From contig OU015668.1 in the NCBI GenBank assembly GCA_907165275.2, positions 8,179,658 to 8,243,657 of the forward strand: DNA of 64,000 bases, in the 5' to 3' direction. The translations under genes were made by a program, and so were the position numbers. This DNA is from Zygaena filipendulae (lineage: Eukaryota > Arthropoda > Insecta > Lepidoptera > Zygaenidae). Below, piece after piece: positions 10,320 to 21,602 of the stretch (the first letter of the stretch is position 1; each line of letters begins with the position of its first letter). The notes below the pieces were generated by a model that ran no database searches, was not told the DNA's origin, and worked only from the letters and a program-made list of their open reading frames with translations.

Positions 10320-10646
10320 CCTATGTCGCTGACAACTTTTGAAAATCAAAATTTTAATTAGTCCGTCTTTTAGAAAATTAAAAATCATTAGATACGTATT
10401 TTTTTATTTTTCAAATAAATTAAAATATACAGAGATAGAGTGCATTAAAGTTTAGGGTGAGTGGGTCGTGACGTCACTAACCGCTAAAACCGCCATACAA
10501 ACTGTCAGAATAGTGACGTCACGCGACATTTCAACTCAACATATCGCCGTTATATTTTGATTACGTAAAAAAAGAAAAAATACATGTCCAATATTTTTTA
10601 ATAATCTACAAGACGGACTAAAAAATAAAAATTAGTCCACATGCCC
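10320..10646. mobile_element. CRE-bearing MITE, copy 1
   Basis: The subterminal inverted words TTAGTCCGTC / GACGGACTAA lie inside ends that in the best copy (60222-60545) read GGGATGTTGACTA / TAGTCAACATGCCC. ACACGTATTTTTT-like words lie inside both ends. Two TGACGTCA palindromes sit at 10469 and 10514. Six copies occur in this window (10.3, 28.1, 37.0, 56.4, 57.4 and 60.2 kb). No coding, and the superfamily is unassigned because flanking duplications are unclear. Confidence 0.75.
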
Positions 10647-11039
10647 ATTGTACCTACTAATATCCCGTTTAAAAATGACTGGAAATTGCGTTAATGCGGA
10701 AAATATAAATCGCTGTTGTTTTGTAATTGTAAGCTCCTCGACAAGCCATGTCAGGTAACTGAACTGTGACCTGTGACCACAACAGAGTCAAATTTATCTA
10801 CCTATGGTCGATGCGACGGCCCTGCTTCGGCCGCCATTGAAAGCTGAAGGATTCCTTTTTTATTTACTTGTACGAATAATGGAACTGGTTTCCATAGAAG
10901 AAACATGAAGACACATAGAAGAACAATGAAAGAATAGCTTATACTTGTACGTAACTAGAGTTTCGATAGAAGAATTTAGTCATTTACTGTCCTCTGTGAT
11001 CCTCATCCTAATATCCTTATCCTAATCCTAGTATCCTAA
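10647..11039. other. Unique stretch ending in CCTAA-like repeats
   Basis: The last 60 bases (about 10995-11039) are degenerate ATCCTA/CCTAAT units leading into a Helitron head. The rest shows nothing. Confidence 0.35.
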
Positions 11040-11175
11040 TCCTACTAATATTATAAATGTGAAAGTGTGGATGTATGGCATGCATATTGTCAGGGGTACA
11101 GAGAATGACTTAGGGTTCTTTTTATCCCGCGGGAACTCCGAAATTACCGTGAGTGAATCCGCGGGGCACAGCTAG
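11040..11175 (+). mobile_element. Short Helitron, TCCTACTAATATTATAAA head
   Basis: Complete but internally deleted, 136 bp: A|TCCTACTAATATTATAAA ... TCCGCGGGGCACAGCTAG|T. Insertion between A and T is the Helitron habit. The 3' hairpin arm has decayed (GTGAGTGAATCCGCGG). Confidence 0.8.
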
Positions 11176-12083
11176 TATGCAATACGCGGATTACATATAC
11201 TTAAATATGATCAGTCATAATATATACTTATAGGTCTGTCAGTTGGTCAATAAGCGCAATACCCTTTCCAGTAGGCGATGTTCAGAAAACAGTTGGAAAG
11301 TTTATGTTGATTAATTCGTTCGCAGCAGTTCTCACTTCACACTACATTTAGCAATAAAACAATTATCACGAATAATTAACTCATTCTGTAATTAACAACG
11401 GTTAATTGCCAATGTATTTTCGCTGTAAAGCTTACTTTAAATAACCAAAAAAATGTAAGTATATATGTTTGTTTTCATTGCAAACAAAAAGTGGAAAATA
11501 AATCACCAAGTACAAAGTCAGGTATGTTTACGACCGTAGCAAAAATAGTATAATTTTTTTTATTTATAATGTTCTTACTCGTATATTACTATTCTGGATT
11601 TTGGAATATTTTTTATTTGCCATTAACAAACACTGCCTTTTTATGAGAATCTTATCGGAGTATATGACAAGCTGTCACTTGGCAGCTGTAAGCCGATTGT
11701 TGCTGCTTGGGTGTGTTTTAATGAGCATCAACGATCTATGTAAATATCTGATCAGTTATGATAATATAATCAATAGGTCACTTATATCTACACAATTTCG
11801 TTTATTTTATTATAAATTGAACACATGCCGCTTATCGTAAGTTAACGTAACGTTAGTTTTAATATACACAAATACATCCCAACTGTATCATTATTATAAT
11901 AATCATCATTAAATAGAAAAAAACTAAAAATAAAACGGCTGACCACCAAAAGCATTTGAAAAATGTACCAAAATTGTCATTGTTTATGGAATCTATTAAT
12001 ACAGTTTGTACGTCTTTGTAATTAGTCGAATCAGAGCGAGCTATCGTTAACATTTTGGTCGCTATATCCTTTGAACCACGATC
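11176..12083. other. AT-rich stretch, nothing recognised
   Basis: Short frames at 11601-11840 (+) and 11859-12053 (-) carry no recognisable motif. Confidence 0.4.
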
Positions 12084-12110
12084 CTTTTCATTCTGTCACA
12101 GAATGAAAAG
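12084..12110. repeat. Perfect hairpin, 12-bp arms
   Basis: CTTTTCATTCTG, a 3-nt loop (TCA) and CAGAATGAAAAG form a perfect stem. Unique in the window. Confidence 0.85.
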
Positions 12111-12616
12111 CCTACTCAGCTTATATTATCCGTAACTCAGCTATCATAAGTTTAAAGAATACACCATCTACTAGGAGTACAGTCTCTACATTCGTCTGCG
12201 AAGTTTTGGCAGTTCCACTAACAAAATGGTCGGATTCAACGGTGCGACGGTACATCTTCTAAGTTCAAATGAGAAAAACTGTGCAATTGATTGATTATTT
12301 ACTAGTTATTCCTAAATGGACTAATATTTTATGTCTCTCAACTTTTAGTTCTAAGTGAGTTTTCAGCAAGTTTCCAAATATACTGAATTATACTTACATA
12401 TGAAATCTTTCGTCTCTTTTCATAAAAAGGTCCCGGGTAAGATAACTTTAAATAATACTCTACAGATGGGTTTGTCTTCTCTTTGTGGCATATCATAAGG
12501 CGTGGTGCAATATTACCTTATTATTATTTACCAGGTTTCTTTCATCGGCGTGAGATTTCGAGATTCCCTCCAGAACTTATGTGAAAACCTTGCGAGTGTT
12601 GACTTTCATTTAGCTA
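12111..12616. other. Unique stretch, nothing recognised
   Basis: No repeat ends or convincing coding seen. Confidence 0.35.
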
Positions 12617-12837
12617 ATAATAGTTATTTGTGCAACAAGAGAGCAAAGTCATTTTTTGCTGCGAGTGCTGATTTTGAATCCTGAGCAAGCGAAGGATTCA
12701 ATGATGATTGTTCTAATGTTGAATCCTGAGTGTGGCGAGGGATTCAAAGGCACGAGATGCAAAAAACTTTGCTCTCGTGTAACACACATAACTTTTCACT
12801 TCAGCAACGAGAACACTTTAGGAGATAATAGTTATTT
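12617..12837. mobile_element. Hairpin-array MITE (GAATCC stems) in a 13-bp direct repeat
   Basis: Imperfect inverted ends TTATTTGTGCAACAAGAGAG / CTCTCGTGTAACACACATAA enclose two self-complementary units at 12674-12701 and 12719-12747. Each has a TTGAATCC ... GGATTCAA stem around a TGAGCAAGCGAA or TGAGTGTGGCGAG loop. ATAATAGTTATTT occurs at 12617-12629 and again at 12825-12837, so it may be a target duplication, though the left copy overlaps the inverted end. No coding. It resembles the arrays at 24.3 and 24.8 kb in design. Confidence 0.6.
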
Positions 12838-14189
12838 ACAGGTTAAATATCTGTTTTATTTGCAGTAAATACTTATTTTCGTTTAAATACAATAATAAGT
12901 TAAAAATTCAATAAATTACATTAAAAGACATAATTATCTTTTTGCAAAATTTCTTTAGTTAGTACAAATTTCCGAACGTGTTTGTCTTTGAGGTCGAATT
13001 CAAAATCGGAACCTCGAAAGGGCTGGTCTTTGTCTCTCTCTCTTTCTAATGGCGGGAAAGAATATAGAGTGTAAATATTTCGAATTATATGATTAACCCA
13101 AGGCTGAATAAGATATTCGCGGTTTTCTGAAAACAAAAATTTTAAAGTTACTTTGTTTCACTCAGTGAGCAAAATCGCATTTTGCTCACTGATTTCAGAC
13201 CGCAAAACCTACATGTTTGAGCTACTGAAGTGAAAATAAAATTATTGTCAGTTGTCATTATACCCATAGATGGAGAACTTATGAAGCTGTGATAATGTCC
13301 AAATCCATATTAATATACCACAGAAATATACCCACTACGACTAGGGTATCAGTTGGTCAAAGGAGTAGGTAATTTTGCAAAATTCACTATAGCCAGGTGA
13401 GCGCGGCCGCCGTTTGCAAATCGTACAGTTCCCTCATCGCGCTACATCACAGGTTGGAAAGTGATGAATAAAACATACACTCAGCCCAATGGTAGCAGAT
13501 ATTTTCGTGCAAACAAATACACGGAAACTACTCAATACACCTCATCGTGTCGCTGGATATGACATTTCATCCATTGATTTTTCTTTTTTTTTTAATCAAA
13601 AAAATTCTGGTGGAAAGAACATTAACCGTTAAAATTTCAAAGTTTGTTAGTTTGTCGTAACATGTTACATAAGTTTTTAGCAGCCGTGCTAAACTTATTT
13701 TCTTCTTCACTAGAATGAAATTGACAATTTCAAAAATAAAAAAGAAAAACCCTGCAGACTATACGCAAATGCATTCATGATATAGCAGAGAGGAACCCGA
13801 ACTCCGACTTAGAACTCAACTGTGTATGGAAACTTTAAAGAGTTAAAAGATATTATGTCGAAACACTCTCACTGTGATTTTTCCTGTCACATTTTTATAC
13901 CTCCCTTAAAGTTTCATTGCATAAAAAAACTTCTTCTCTGACTGAATGGTGTGGAAGTTGGTAATTTCAGTTTTTTGTATCATATAAAAATTTCATCTCT
14001 TGGATTGAAGTATAAATAGAGTTATGAAATTTTTGATATCTTAATCTTTATTTTTCGTACAATAAATTGACGTTTACTTATCTACTAAATTTCAATGTAA
14101 AAGATTGGAAGCCTAAACTAAATTTAATTTGGCAAAACTTGTTTAAATAATGAGAGTAACATTCTTCTAAATTTTATATAAAGGTACCA
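12838..14189. other. Mostly unique AT-rich stretch
   Basis: Holds a perfect hairpin at 13162-13192 (listed separately) and a NotI-like GCGGCCGC at about 13403. No gene or transposon end recognised. Confidence 0.35.
13162..13192. repeat. Perfect hairpin, 14-bp arms
   Basis: TCAGTGAGCAAAAT, loop CGC, ATTTTGCTCACTGA. The stem is perfect, with a loop of only 3 nt. Confidence 0.85.
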
Positions 14190-14397
14190 ACCCAAAAATA
14201 TTTTTAAAATTCTTATCTGTCTGTCAGTTCACGATAATCTCCGAATCTACTGATCGGATTGTCATCTGGTTTTCACAGGTAGATTAAGCTTAGCCCGGAG
14301 CAACATAAAGGCTTTGTTTCATTTAAATCGGATGTCGACTAAAAGTTGTTATAAAAAAAAAACATTTAACGCGGGTAAAACCGCGGGGCAAAGCTAG
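14190..14397 (+). mobile_element. Helitron, 5' boundary uncertain
   Basis: Ends ACGCGGGTAAAACCGCGGGG then CAAAGCTAG at 14397, followed by T. The body (ATAATCTCCGAATCTACTGA, then AGCTTAGCCCGGAG) is shared with the reversed segment 48546-48690. The start lies in AT-rich DNA around 14150-14200. Confidence 0.65.
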
Positions 14398-14569
14398 TGT
14401 TTTAATAAAAATAAAGATAAAGTCTGAATAACGAATTTGCACCCTTCACGTGGGCACGGGGAAATTTGTTCTCACTCTAGTCGAGTGCCAAATAAAGTTC
14501 AGCGTAGACATGCCGACATTCCACAGCATTTTCTATGCTACTGAAACATAACTAAAAGTATTTAAAAAA

Positions 14570-14626
14570 AGGATAAATACAGCCGAACATAGAACCTCCT
14601 CCTTTTTTGGAGTCTGTTAAAAAATA
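14570..14626 (-). mobile_element. LINE 3' fragment
   Basis: Contains CCTCCTCCTTTTTTGGAGTC followed by TGTTAAAAAA, the reversed form of the motif seen at 8.05 and 46.65 kb. Only about 55 bp remain, directly upstream of a Helitron. Confidence 0.5.
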
Positions 14627-14633
14627 CTACTCA

Positions 14634-14822
14634 TCCTTACTATTATAAATGCGAATGTGAGTTTGTTTGATTGTTAGGTTTTCACGTCTTAACCGCTCAA
14701 TTAATCACCATGAAATTATGCATACACGTTTTCAGGGGTACAAAGGACATGGGTAATTTTTATCCCGAATTTTTTCCGGGAACTCCGAAGTCAACGCGGG
14801 TAAAACCATGGAGAACAGCTAG
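14634..14822 (+). mobile_element. Helitron, TCCTTACTATTATAAATG head
   Basis: 189 bp, A|TCCTTACTATTATAAATGCG ... AGAACAGCTAG|T, a complete non-autonomous copy. The hairpin right arm has mutated to CCATGG. Confidence 0.8.
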
Positions 14823-15150
14823 TAGTGTATAAACGGCTATGGTTTTGTTTTGGTAAATTCGTACCGAAACAGCGAGATCGGTCTTGCAATAGATCTAGCG
14901 AGAACGGATGGATTTTTCGGCAGGTCAACGCTGCCGCTTACCTCTCCCTTGTACTACACCGTGTGCCACATTTGGGTGGGTTAACGACGCGAGTGATAAA
15001 GAGGTCGAATGAAAATATAACTTGAATATCTTTTATGTTTTGTCTTACATTTTTGCTTAACGTGACGTATCACGTAACTGTGTGAAATAGTTTTTTTGAG
15101 TTATTAATGGTTACATATAGGTAGGTAATACAAGTTCATTTATGCTAATA

Positions 15151-15420
15151 CTAGTTGTGCCCCGCGGTTTCACCCGCGTTAATTTCAGAGTTTCCGCGGG
15201 AATTCCGTGATAAAAAGTACCCTATGTGTTAATCTGATGTATAAGCTATATTACTGTAAAGTTTCATTTAAATCCATCCAGTAGTTTTTGCGTGAAAGAG
15301 TAACAAACATCCATCCATCCATCCATCCATCCATCCTTCCATCCATCCATCCATCCATCCATCCATCCATCCATCCATACATTCTTACAAACTTTCGCGT
15401 AATAAATAATATTAGTAGGA
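15151..15420 (-). mobile_element. Helitron with (ATCC)n microsatellite
   Basis: On the reverse strand it begins TCCTACTAAT at 15420 and ends in the CCGCGG hairpin and CTAG at 15151. An ATCC tract of about 70 bp (15307-15378) replaces the usual GGATGTTTGGATG part of the head. Microsatellites at this position are known for moth Helitrons. Short frames on both strands encode repeated MDGW- or HPSI-type peptides and are artefacts. Confidence 0.8.
15307..15378. repeat. (ATCC)n microsatellite
   Basis: About 17 tetranucleotide units with one interruption (CTTCC). It is likely polymorphic. Confidence 0.9.
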
Positions 15421-15589
15421 TTATAAATGTGAAAGTGTGTTTGGGTGTTTGTCACGCTTTCACGCCTCAATGGCTCAGCGGATCGTCATGCAATTTTGCA
15501 TACACGTTATCAGGGATACAGAGGACATATGAGATACTTTTTATCCCAACTTCGAAATAAACGCGGGTGAAACCGCGGGGAACAGCCAG
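15421..15589 (+). mobile_element. Helitron fused head-to-head with the preceding copy
   Basis: Starts inside the head (TTATAAATGTGAAAGTGTG), lacking the first bases, and ends AACCGCGGGGAACAGCCAG, a CTAG-to-CCAG change. It abuts the reversed head of the element ending at 15420, so the two heads face each other. Confidence 0.75.
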
Positions 15590-16690
15590 CCTTGTATAAA
15601 TTCTGGATTATCGATTTAGTTTCACAAAGTTTTGTGTGAAAATATTATTTTTCATATTTCTCACGTCGTCGTAAGAAACGATCAAAATCAAACTTAAAAC
15701 ATTAATATTGAGAAAATAAAAAATGTTAAGAGAGTTGTTTCATATCGATAAAATAATCGAGATCGCACAATTGTTAAATTGAGGAGGATGATGTTTTACT
15801 ACTACTCTCATAATTATTGCATACCTATATATTGACATCGGAAAGAACCACACATAAAGGCCAACTTTTCTGTAGATGTTAAGTGTTGAAAATGATTTTC
15901 TTTAGCATATTATCTAATCTTTGTATTTTTAAAGAAATCACACATTAATTAAATAAATTTAAATTAATATCCTTGCAAAGTATGAAAAATGATTTTCGTT
16001 TGTTGGTACCTATTTTATTTCAATTATATGCAAGAATTTTATACCTACCAAATCGCATGATTCACCGTTTTGCTTTTACAACCAATATATGAAATTTTCC
16101 TTTGTTCGAACGAACGTAGGTACCTTCTACGTTTACCGAAGCGTGGGTCATAAAATCACCAATACTTAGTTATCTAGGTATCTAGTATCTACTGTGAAGC
16201 CAGGGGCTCCTATTCTAAACCAATTTGCGGCTTTATTAATCTGTAAGGGTCCTCAACGCAGTTTATTGAGAAAATTTAAATTTTCATGACGTAATAAAAT
16301 AAAATAAAAATACAATATATTATTTGCTATCAAACGAGCTATAACCAAATATACCTATATTAAAGTAATTATTGAAATGAAATTATCTTAATTCGTAACG
16401 ATAACGGTATAAACAGAAATAAGTAAATAATATACGTTTGATGTACTACAAAAAGTAGTAAGACATCTTGAACTTCCCTACATTGAAATTAAGACAAAGT
16501 AATTCTAGTTAATTAAGATGCATCCACTATCATCATTTGGAAAGCATCAGTATCAGCTGATTTATGTAGACGGATACAAACAATGAAATAACCATGGTCA
16601 ATAATACTGGTAATGAATACTGTAACTGAATACTGTAGGTACTGTAATGAAAAGTTGACTGACTCTTCATATTTTCAAAGTCAAGCGAGT
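15590..16690. other. AT-rich stretch, nothing recognised
   Basis: No transposon ends. TACCTAC words are frequent (16000-16200). Confidence 0.35.
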
Positions 16691-16699
16691 AAACGACAA

Positions 16700-17068
16700 A
16701 AAAAAGGTAAAAACGGAAGGTGCCAACTCGCGCGCACTCGCGAGTTTTACTCTCGCGAATAACTAACTCTTCGAAACGTGAAAGAAGCCGTTTTTAAAAT
16801 GACCATTTTTCTCTTTTTCGAAGTTATTCATATCAATTCAGCTTATTTTCTTTCAAAACAACAACACATCGCGATTTCGGAATTGTTCTCCTGCGCGGTT
16901 CAAACGACCGGTTGCACTGAGCTTTAGCTTTCTGTGCAGATTTCCATGTTCAGAAGTGCACTAAATTGGGCTATAAAATTGGAAATGGTCCGTATAGATT
17001 GACATTGTCGCTACTCGCTCATCTGCGATTTTTATAGAACAAGACTGTCTGCTGAGTCATTGAATCAG
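16700..17068 (+). promoter_or_regulatory. Candidate promoter and non-coding first exon
   Basis: The segment shows none of the repeat families of the window and is richer in CpG than its surroundings. It includes CTCGCGCGCACTCGCGAG near 16726. TATAAAA lies at 16972-16978. About 32 bp downstream, ACATTG around 17004 partly fits the insect initiator (TCAKTY). The stretch ends CAG|GTAAGTA at 17066-17075, a consensus 5' splice donor. Read together this suggests a host transcription start with a non-coding exon of about 65 bp, transcribed rightwards. No ATG-initiated coding is associated, and the acceptor would lie elsewhere. RNA evidence is needed, since each signal alone is common. Confidence 0.4.
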
Positions 17069-17204
17069 GTAAGTATTTAAAATGAAAATGAAAGCTTTTT
17101 TACTAGGGGACAGATTGCAAATCATGCCTATTACTTAATAACATTTATACTATAGTAAAGAGGCTTTTTTATTTAAGTTAAGTTAAGTAATTAGATTAAG
17201 TTTG

Positions 17205-17350
17205 TAAGTTTAAATGTAAGTGGGAATCTTTGGAACTGCTGTAGCGATTCTAAAAATACTTTCACTGATAGAAAGCTCCAGTATTCCTGTATACCTACTT
17301 TCTATCTTGGAACAAAGAGTTCCCGCAGGTATACCGAAATCTACACTTTT
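17205..17350 (+). mobile_element. Helitron remnant
   Basis: TTTCACTGATAGAAAGCTCC and AGAGTTCCCGCAGG match the middle of other Helitrons here (compare 500-600). Both ends are lost. Confidence 0.45.
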
Positions 17351-17365
17351 ATATCTATACTAATA

Positions 17366-17565
17366 CTAGCTGTTCCCCGCGGTTTCACACGCGGTAATTT
17401 CAGAGTTCCCACGGAAATTCCGGGATTTCAAATATTCTTTCACTATTAGAATTATAGTACATTATCCCTAAGTAACATAGACTATATTGTAACCCGGAAT
17501 ATATGTAATTGTATTCTCGCAAGAACTCCAAAATTACCGCGGGTGAAACCGCGGGGAACAGCTAG
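17366..17565. mobile_element. Foldback made of two Helitron 3' ends
   Basis: The left edge, CTAGCTGTTCCCCGCGGTTT, is a reversed Helitron 3' terminus. The right edge, CGCGGGGAACAGCTAG, is a forward one. The two therefore point outwards, 200 bp apart, with only about 100 bp between. No TC head is present. Confidence 0.7.
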
Positions 17566-17759
17566 ACGCATAAAATATAGTCCACTCCTTATAAGCTTAA
17601 TATTTACGGCCCCCAGCTCATTGTTTATCAACATTATTGAATTTGAGTTTGCAAGAAAATAATTACTTATTACTGCGTAGGTATAATGCTCTCGTTGCTA
17701 TATTTGCCACGACAATTCTCGTCCGATTTGATGATGTTGACTTGTTTCGATATTTAAAT

Positions 17760-17830
17760 TAAATATTGTCACTGTACCACCGAAATTACCACTTTCAAGC
17801 AAATAAAGAATTATTATTATTATTAAAAAA
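17760..17830 (+). mobile_element. Retrotransposon 3' tail
   Basis: CAAGCAAATAAAGAATTATT carries an AATAAA signal and is followed by TTA/ATT units and A-rich sequence, typical of a truncated LINE or SINE end. Confidence 0.4.
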
Positions 17831-18436
17831 AAGTAATGTACAATGTCACACTGTTTTATTTGCTCGCAATCGAAGTGAAATGCAGAGTGCACAATTCTGC
17901 CATAAAACTATAATGAAATTTCATTCTTGACTTAAATATCTGAAAGATCTGCAATATTTCAGTTACTAAAAAAAAAATGGTGATTTTGTAATTTATTAAT
18001 CATGTTTAAACAGCTTCAAGTTATGAAATATCTATATTTTGGATGATTGCTAGATATTTTTCGTGTCAAAACTATCCATGTTTTTTATTGCAACCCAATG
18101 ATAGAAACATAAGTTACCTAATTTCGCGTTCAAAGTAATGTCTCTGATTAAATAGCATATTTTATGTATTTTATTTTAATCTACTATTTTAAACTGACTA
18201 CTATTTTAAACCACATTGGGGTTAAGTACGTAAAAAGTACACACTTGCCGACATTAAGGAATTCGAAATAAGTACAACACGATTACTTAAATCGATTTCA
18301 TGATCGAATATTAACATTCAACGCGCGCCCTCGACGCAACGGACCTCGAAATTCAAATTTGAATTTAAAAATAGATTCCTTTTCGCAAGTAGCTTTTGTG
18401 GAGGATTTGCGTGAAAAAACAAAGATTTTTATTAGA

Positions 18437-18495
18437 CGCTTGGTGTTCCACGCGGACTCACTCGCGTTAATTTCGAAGGTGTACCAGAATATAAC
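18437..18495 (-). mobile_element. Helitron 3' remnant
   Basis: TCCACGCGGACTCACTCGCG then TTAATTTCGAAGG is a decayed reversed 3' hairpin region. Confidence 0.4.
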
Positions 18496-19921
18496 CTACG
18501 TATAAGTGTACTAAGAATTCATAATGTTAAATTGTAATACACGTTATCTACTCGCAATTTAAGACTTCAGACTTATCATTACAAAATTATTAGTCATATT
18601 ATTTTCGTTTTATTTGAACTCTGCGTACCTACTACGTTTAATTTATTCCATAAAAAGCTAGCCACAGGTCGCAGTACCTACCCCACCTATAGGTAACTGA
18701 TAATTTTATGCGGGACTTCCAAAACTCACTTATTTACTCAGCTAGTTTGATTTTAAAATGCGAAAAATACTATATTTGGTTATTCAGCGCTAATTAAGTT
18801 ATTTGTAATTAAGTAGCTGTCGCGAGACTAATCCGCGAGATCGTGCCACCCCGTTTCGAATCCCATACATTAATGCTGTAGGATGACTGGGATTACTGTA
18901 CTGATCAAAAACAAACACACGTTAACTGACTGTAACTAACCTTGCTTGCTATAAAATGTACTTGATTTAATACAGTTTAAACTAGAATTAAGCGTTTTAG
19001 CCCGAAATTTCAGTTTAAACAGCTTGAATTAAGTTTTCAACTCCATTCGAGCTTAATTTGGTTAACATAAACTTGATTTAATTTATCACATTATGTTTTT
19101 TATAATTTCGTAATGACTAAAGGGGTAGGTAACGGTGTGTAGCTATTGTAGAAATTGAATGCTTATGGAGTCAACTTCCATAGGTATTCGAACTTGTTGG
19201 AATGTTAGAAAGGAGTTTATCTCGTAGGAAGAATAGAACATTCAGCTGTCGTTCTTCAGAGTTAAGAAGTGTGATAACTATGGAGTTTTCTTTCCAACAA
19301 TTTTATTTGAAAGTGAAACTTAATTTTTAATGAATCTAATTTAATTTCTGAAATTGTAAACTGATAACCAATTTGATATTTTGCATGTAACGCAATGACA
19401 GGACGTTAGGACAAATTTTTCTTTTAAAATGTACCACCATGACATACTAGGTGTAATGCAAATAAGTGAATTATTATTAAAAAATCTTTAGGGCAACGTT
19501 TCAACCCTCAAACTTATAGATGCCTACACTAAATGTACGTAATAGTAAACGTAAATTGCAATATTCTTTTGCAGTCGTTAACCCTGGTAACTAAATTTGT
19601 TAAAAAAAACGATCTTAAAAGGCTTAGAAATTATAAAATAGTAATATTGTAGAGAAAAGAGACAATTGAAATTTTGACTAAAGCTAAAGTAAGAGTTAAA
19701 AAATAAACAAGGTTACCTCAATTTCTATCGCAGAATGCTTGTTACTGATAAACGATGATTGACAGAAATTCAAGACTTGATTTATTAACAGGAGATTTAT
19801 ATTTGCTAATTATTAACAAACTAGATCTTCCTTTAAGTAAAATTTCCCTTGTTTTATTATGTCATGCATGTGAAAGCAGCCTGCATATACCACGCTGGTA
19901 CTTTTCACCATTTATATGTAA

Positions 19922-20114
19922 CTAGCTGTTTTACTCACGTAAATTTCGGATTTCCCGGGGAATTTCCAGGAAAAAACTATCCTATGTCCTTCTCTGTACC
20001 CCTGACAATGGATATGCAAAATTTCATGATGATCGGTTGAGCGATTAAGACGTCAAAGCGTGACAGACAGACAGACCAACAGAGTTATTTTCGCATTTAT
20101 AATATTATTAGGGA
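19922..20114 (-). mobile_element. Helitron, full length 193 bp
   Basis: On the reverse strand A|TCCCTAATAATATTATAAAT ... CTAG|T. The body has the usual CCTATGTCCTTCTCTGTACC and GATGATCGGTTGAGC segments. The 3' hairpin has lost most GC pairs. Confidence 0.75.
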
Positions 20115-21101
20115 TTATTTTTCGAGCTATCTATCGCCTTAAGCTTCGTCCAACAGTCGTTGACGTTTTTATGTTTTTCAAAATAAACAAAATAAGTTTG
20201 ATAATAACTATCAGGCACGGATCACGAAATATAAGCAACAATAGCACCGAAACAAAGTTTTCATAAACAAGTAAACTAAGCTACCCAAAATTCTAATGCC
20301 TTTGTTAGTTGTTTCGTTGTTGTTTACTTCTAGTTCTGACCGTTTTGCATTCATTAGTATTTATGTACTTTAATTTGTACCATATGAAAACTTAGAAGAA
20401 TGAAGAAGTTAGTACTAATACCTACAATATGAGGTAGCCAAGAAAACATACGGCATTTCTTTATTTATCCATTGAAGACCATCAACTGATTTTTTATTAG
20501 AAAAAAAAGTACCTAGTCAAATAGCCCATTGATCAGTCGTTAATTTCAAGTCTTATTTGATCCACCGCGATATTTTTTACCATCGATGGCTCCTAATTAT
20601 GCGGTCAAACCAGTCCCGACTCTCGACCCTCTTCAGGAAGCGATGCCACAGATATATAATAAATATAGCAACGCCCACAACTCGGGTATAAGCGACCGGG
20701 TCGCCGTTTTTTTTACGTCTTATTTAATTAATTAGATATTGAATTAGTGAAAAAGCATATCCAATATCCAGATATCCAATCTGAGACGAAAATTAGATAG
20801 GTATTAGGTAAATTAATAATTATTACTATGTAATTATAATATTTTATTTATATTTATATTTTGTCTTCATTTTCTTGGCACTAATTAATATCTATCTATA
20901 TAATTATCGCTCAAAGAAATCAAAATATTTAAACTTTAAATATAAACATTTGGAACATTTAAATATAAACTTTAAATATAACAATTATGTCAAATTCGAA
21001 ATTAAATTAGTTAAAATATGATTAAATTAAATTCGAGTACAATTAGTCATATCGTTATTAGGTACTATTGAGTTTTTCTTCTTTCTTTCTTCTTTAATTT
21101 T
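20115..21101. other. Unique AT-rich stretch
   Basis: No repeat ends. A GC-balanced patch (20590-20710) with no coding signal is the only compositional change. Confidence 0.35.
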
Positions 21102-21190
21102 TGTGTTCCCGCGGTAATTTCGGAATAATAAGTATCTATATGAGTCGGAATAATAAGTTCTCAGCACCCCTGATACCTATACAAGAATTT
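21102..21190 (-). mobile_element. Helitron remnant
   Basis: GTGTTCCCGCGGTAATTTCG and CAGCACCCCTGATACC are decayed 3' and middle parts. TCGGAATAATAAGT is duplicated within it. Confidence 0.4.
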
Positions 21191-21602
21191 ATTATTATTG
21201 TTGTTATTTAAGGCATTCCGTATTTATAACATTAGTAACGATAATGTGGACATTTGGATTTTTCAAAGTTTCAAATCTAATTAGATAAAAACGATAAAAA
21301 CCTGTAGTAATTTTTTTTATTTACCTACATCATAGGTATATGTAAGTATAACAATTATTCACAAGAAATCCAAAATCAATTAGGTGAGGACAGCTTTTTG
21401 AAATTAAATTGCGTACTACGCCTTTGATGTTGACAAGAAAATTGGATTAATTCCTGTCCTATTTGACTTAAAGTACAATCTCTAAAGAGAATCGGTGTTT
21501 ACAAAGTGGATATAGAAAGTCGCAACATATTGTAATTTACCGGATGTCAAGTGTCAAGAGTGCGTTTAGTACGAAGTTGAGTGAACTCACAAAGTTTGTT
21601 CC

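Larger units (their letters stand above)
17566..19921. other. Mostly unique AT-rich stretch
   Basis: Holds a retro-tail at about 17760-17830, a small Helitron remnant at 18437-18495, and at 18825-18870 a GTTTCGAATCC word resembling a pol III B box without a matching A box. No gene recognised. Confidence 0.35.

Noticed and set aside
15264..15560. Frames with repeated MDGW or HPSI peptides
   Set aside because: Translations of the ATCC microsatellite in a Helitron.
18825..18870. tRNA or SINE from a GTTTCGAATCC word
   Set aside because: A B-box-like word alone, with no A box or cloverleaf.
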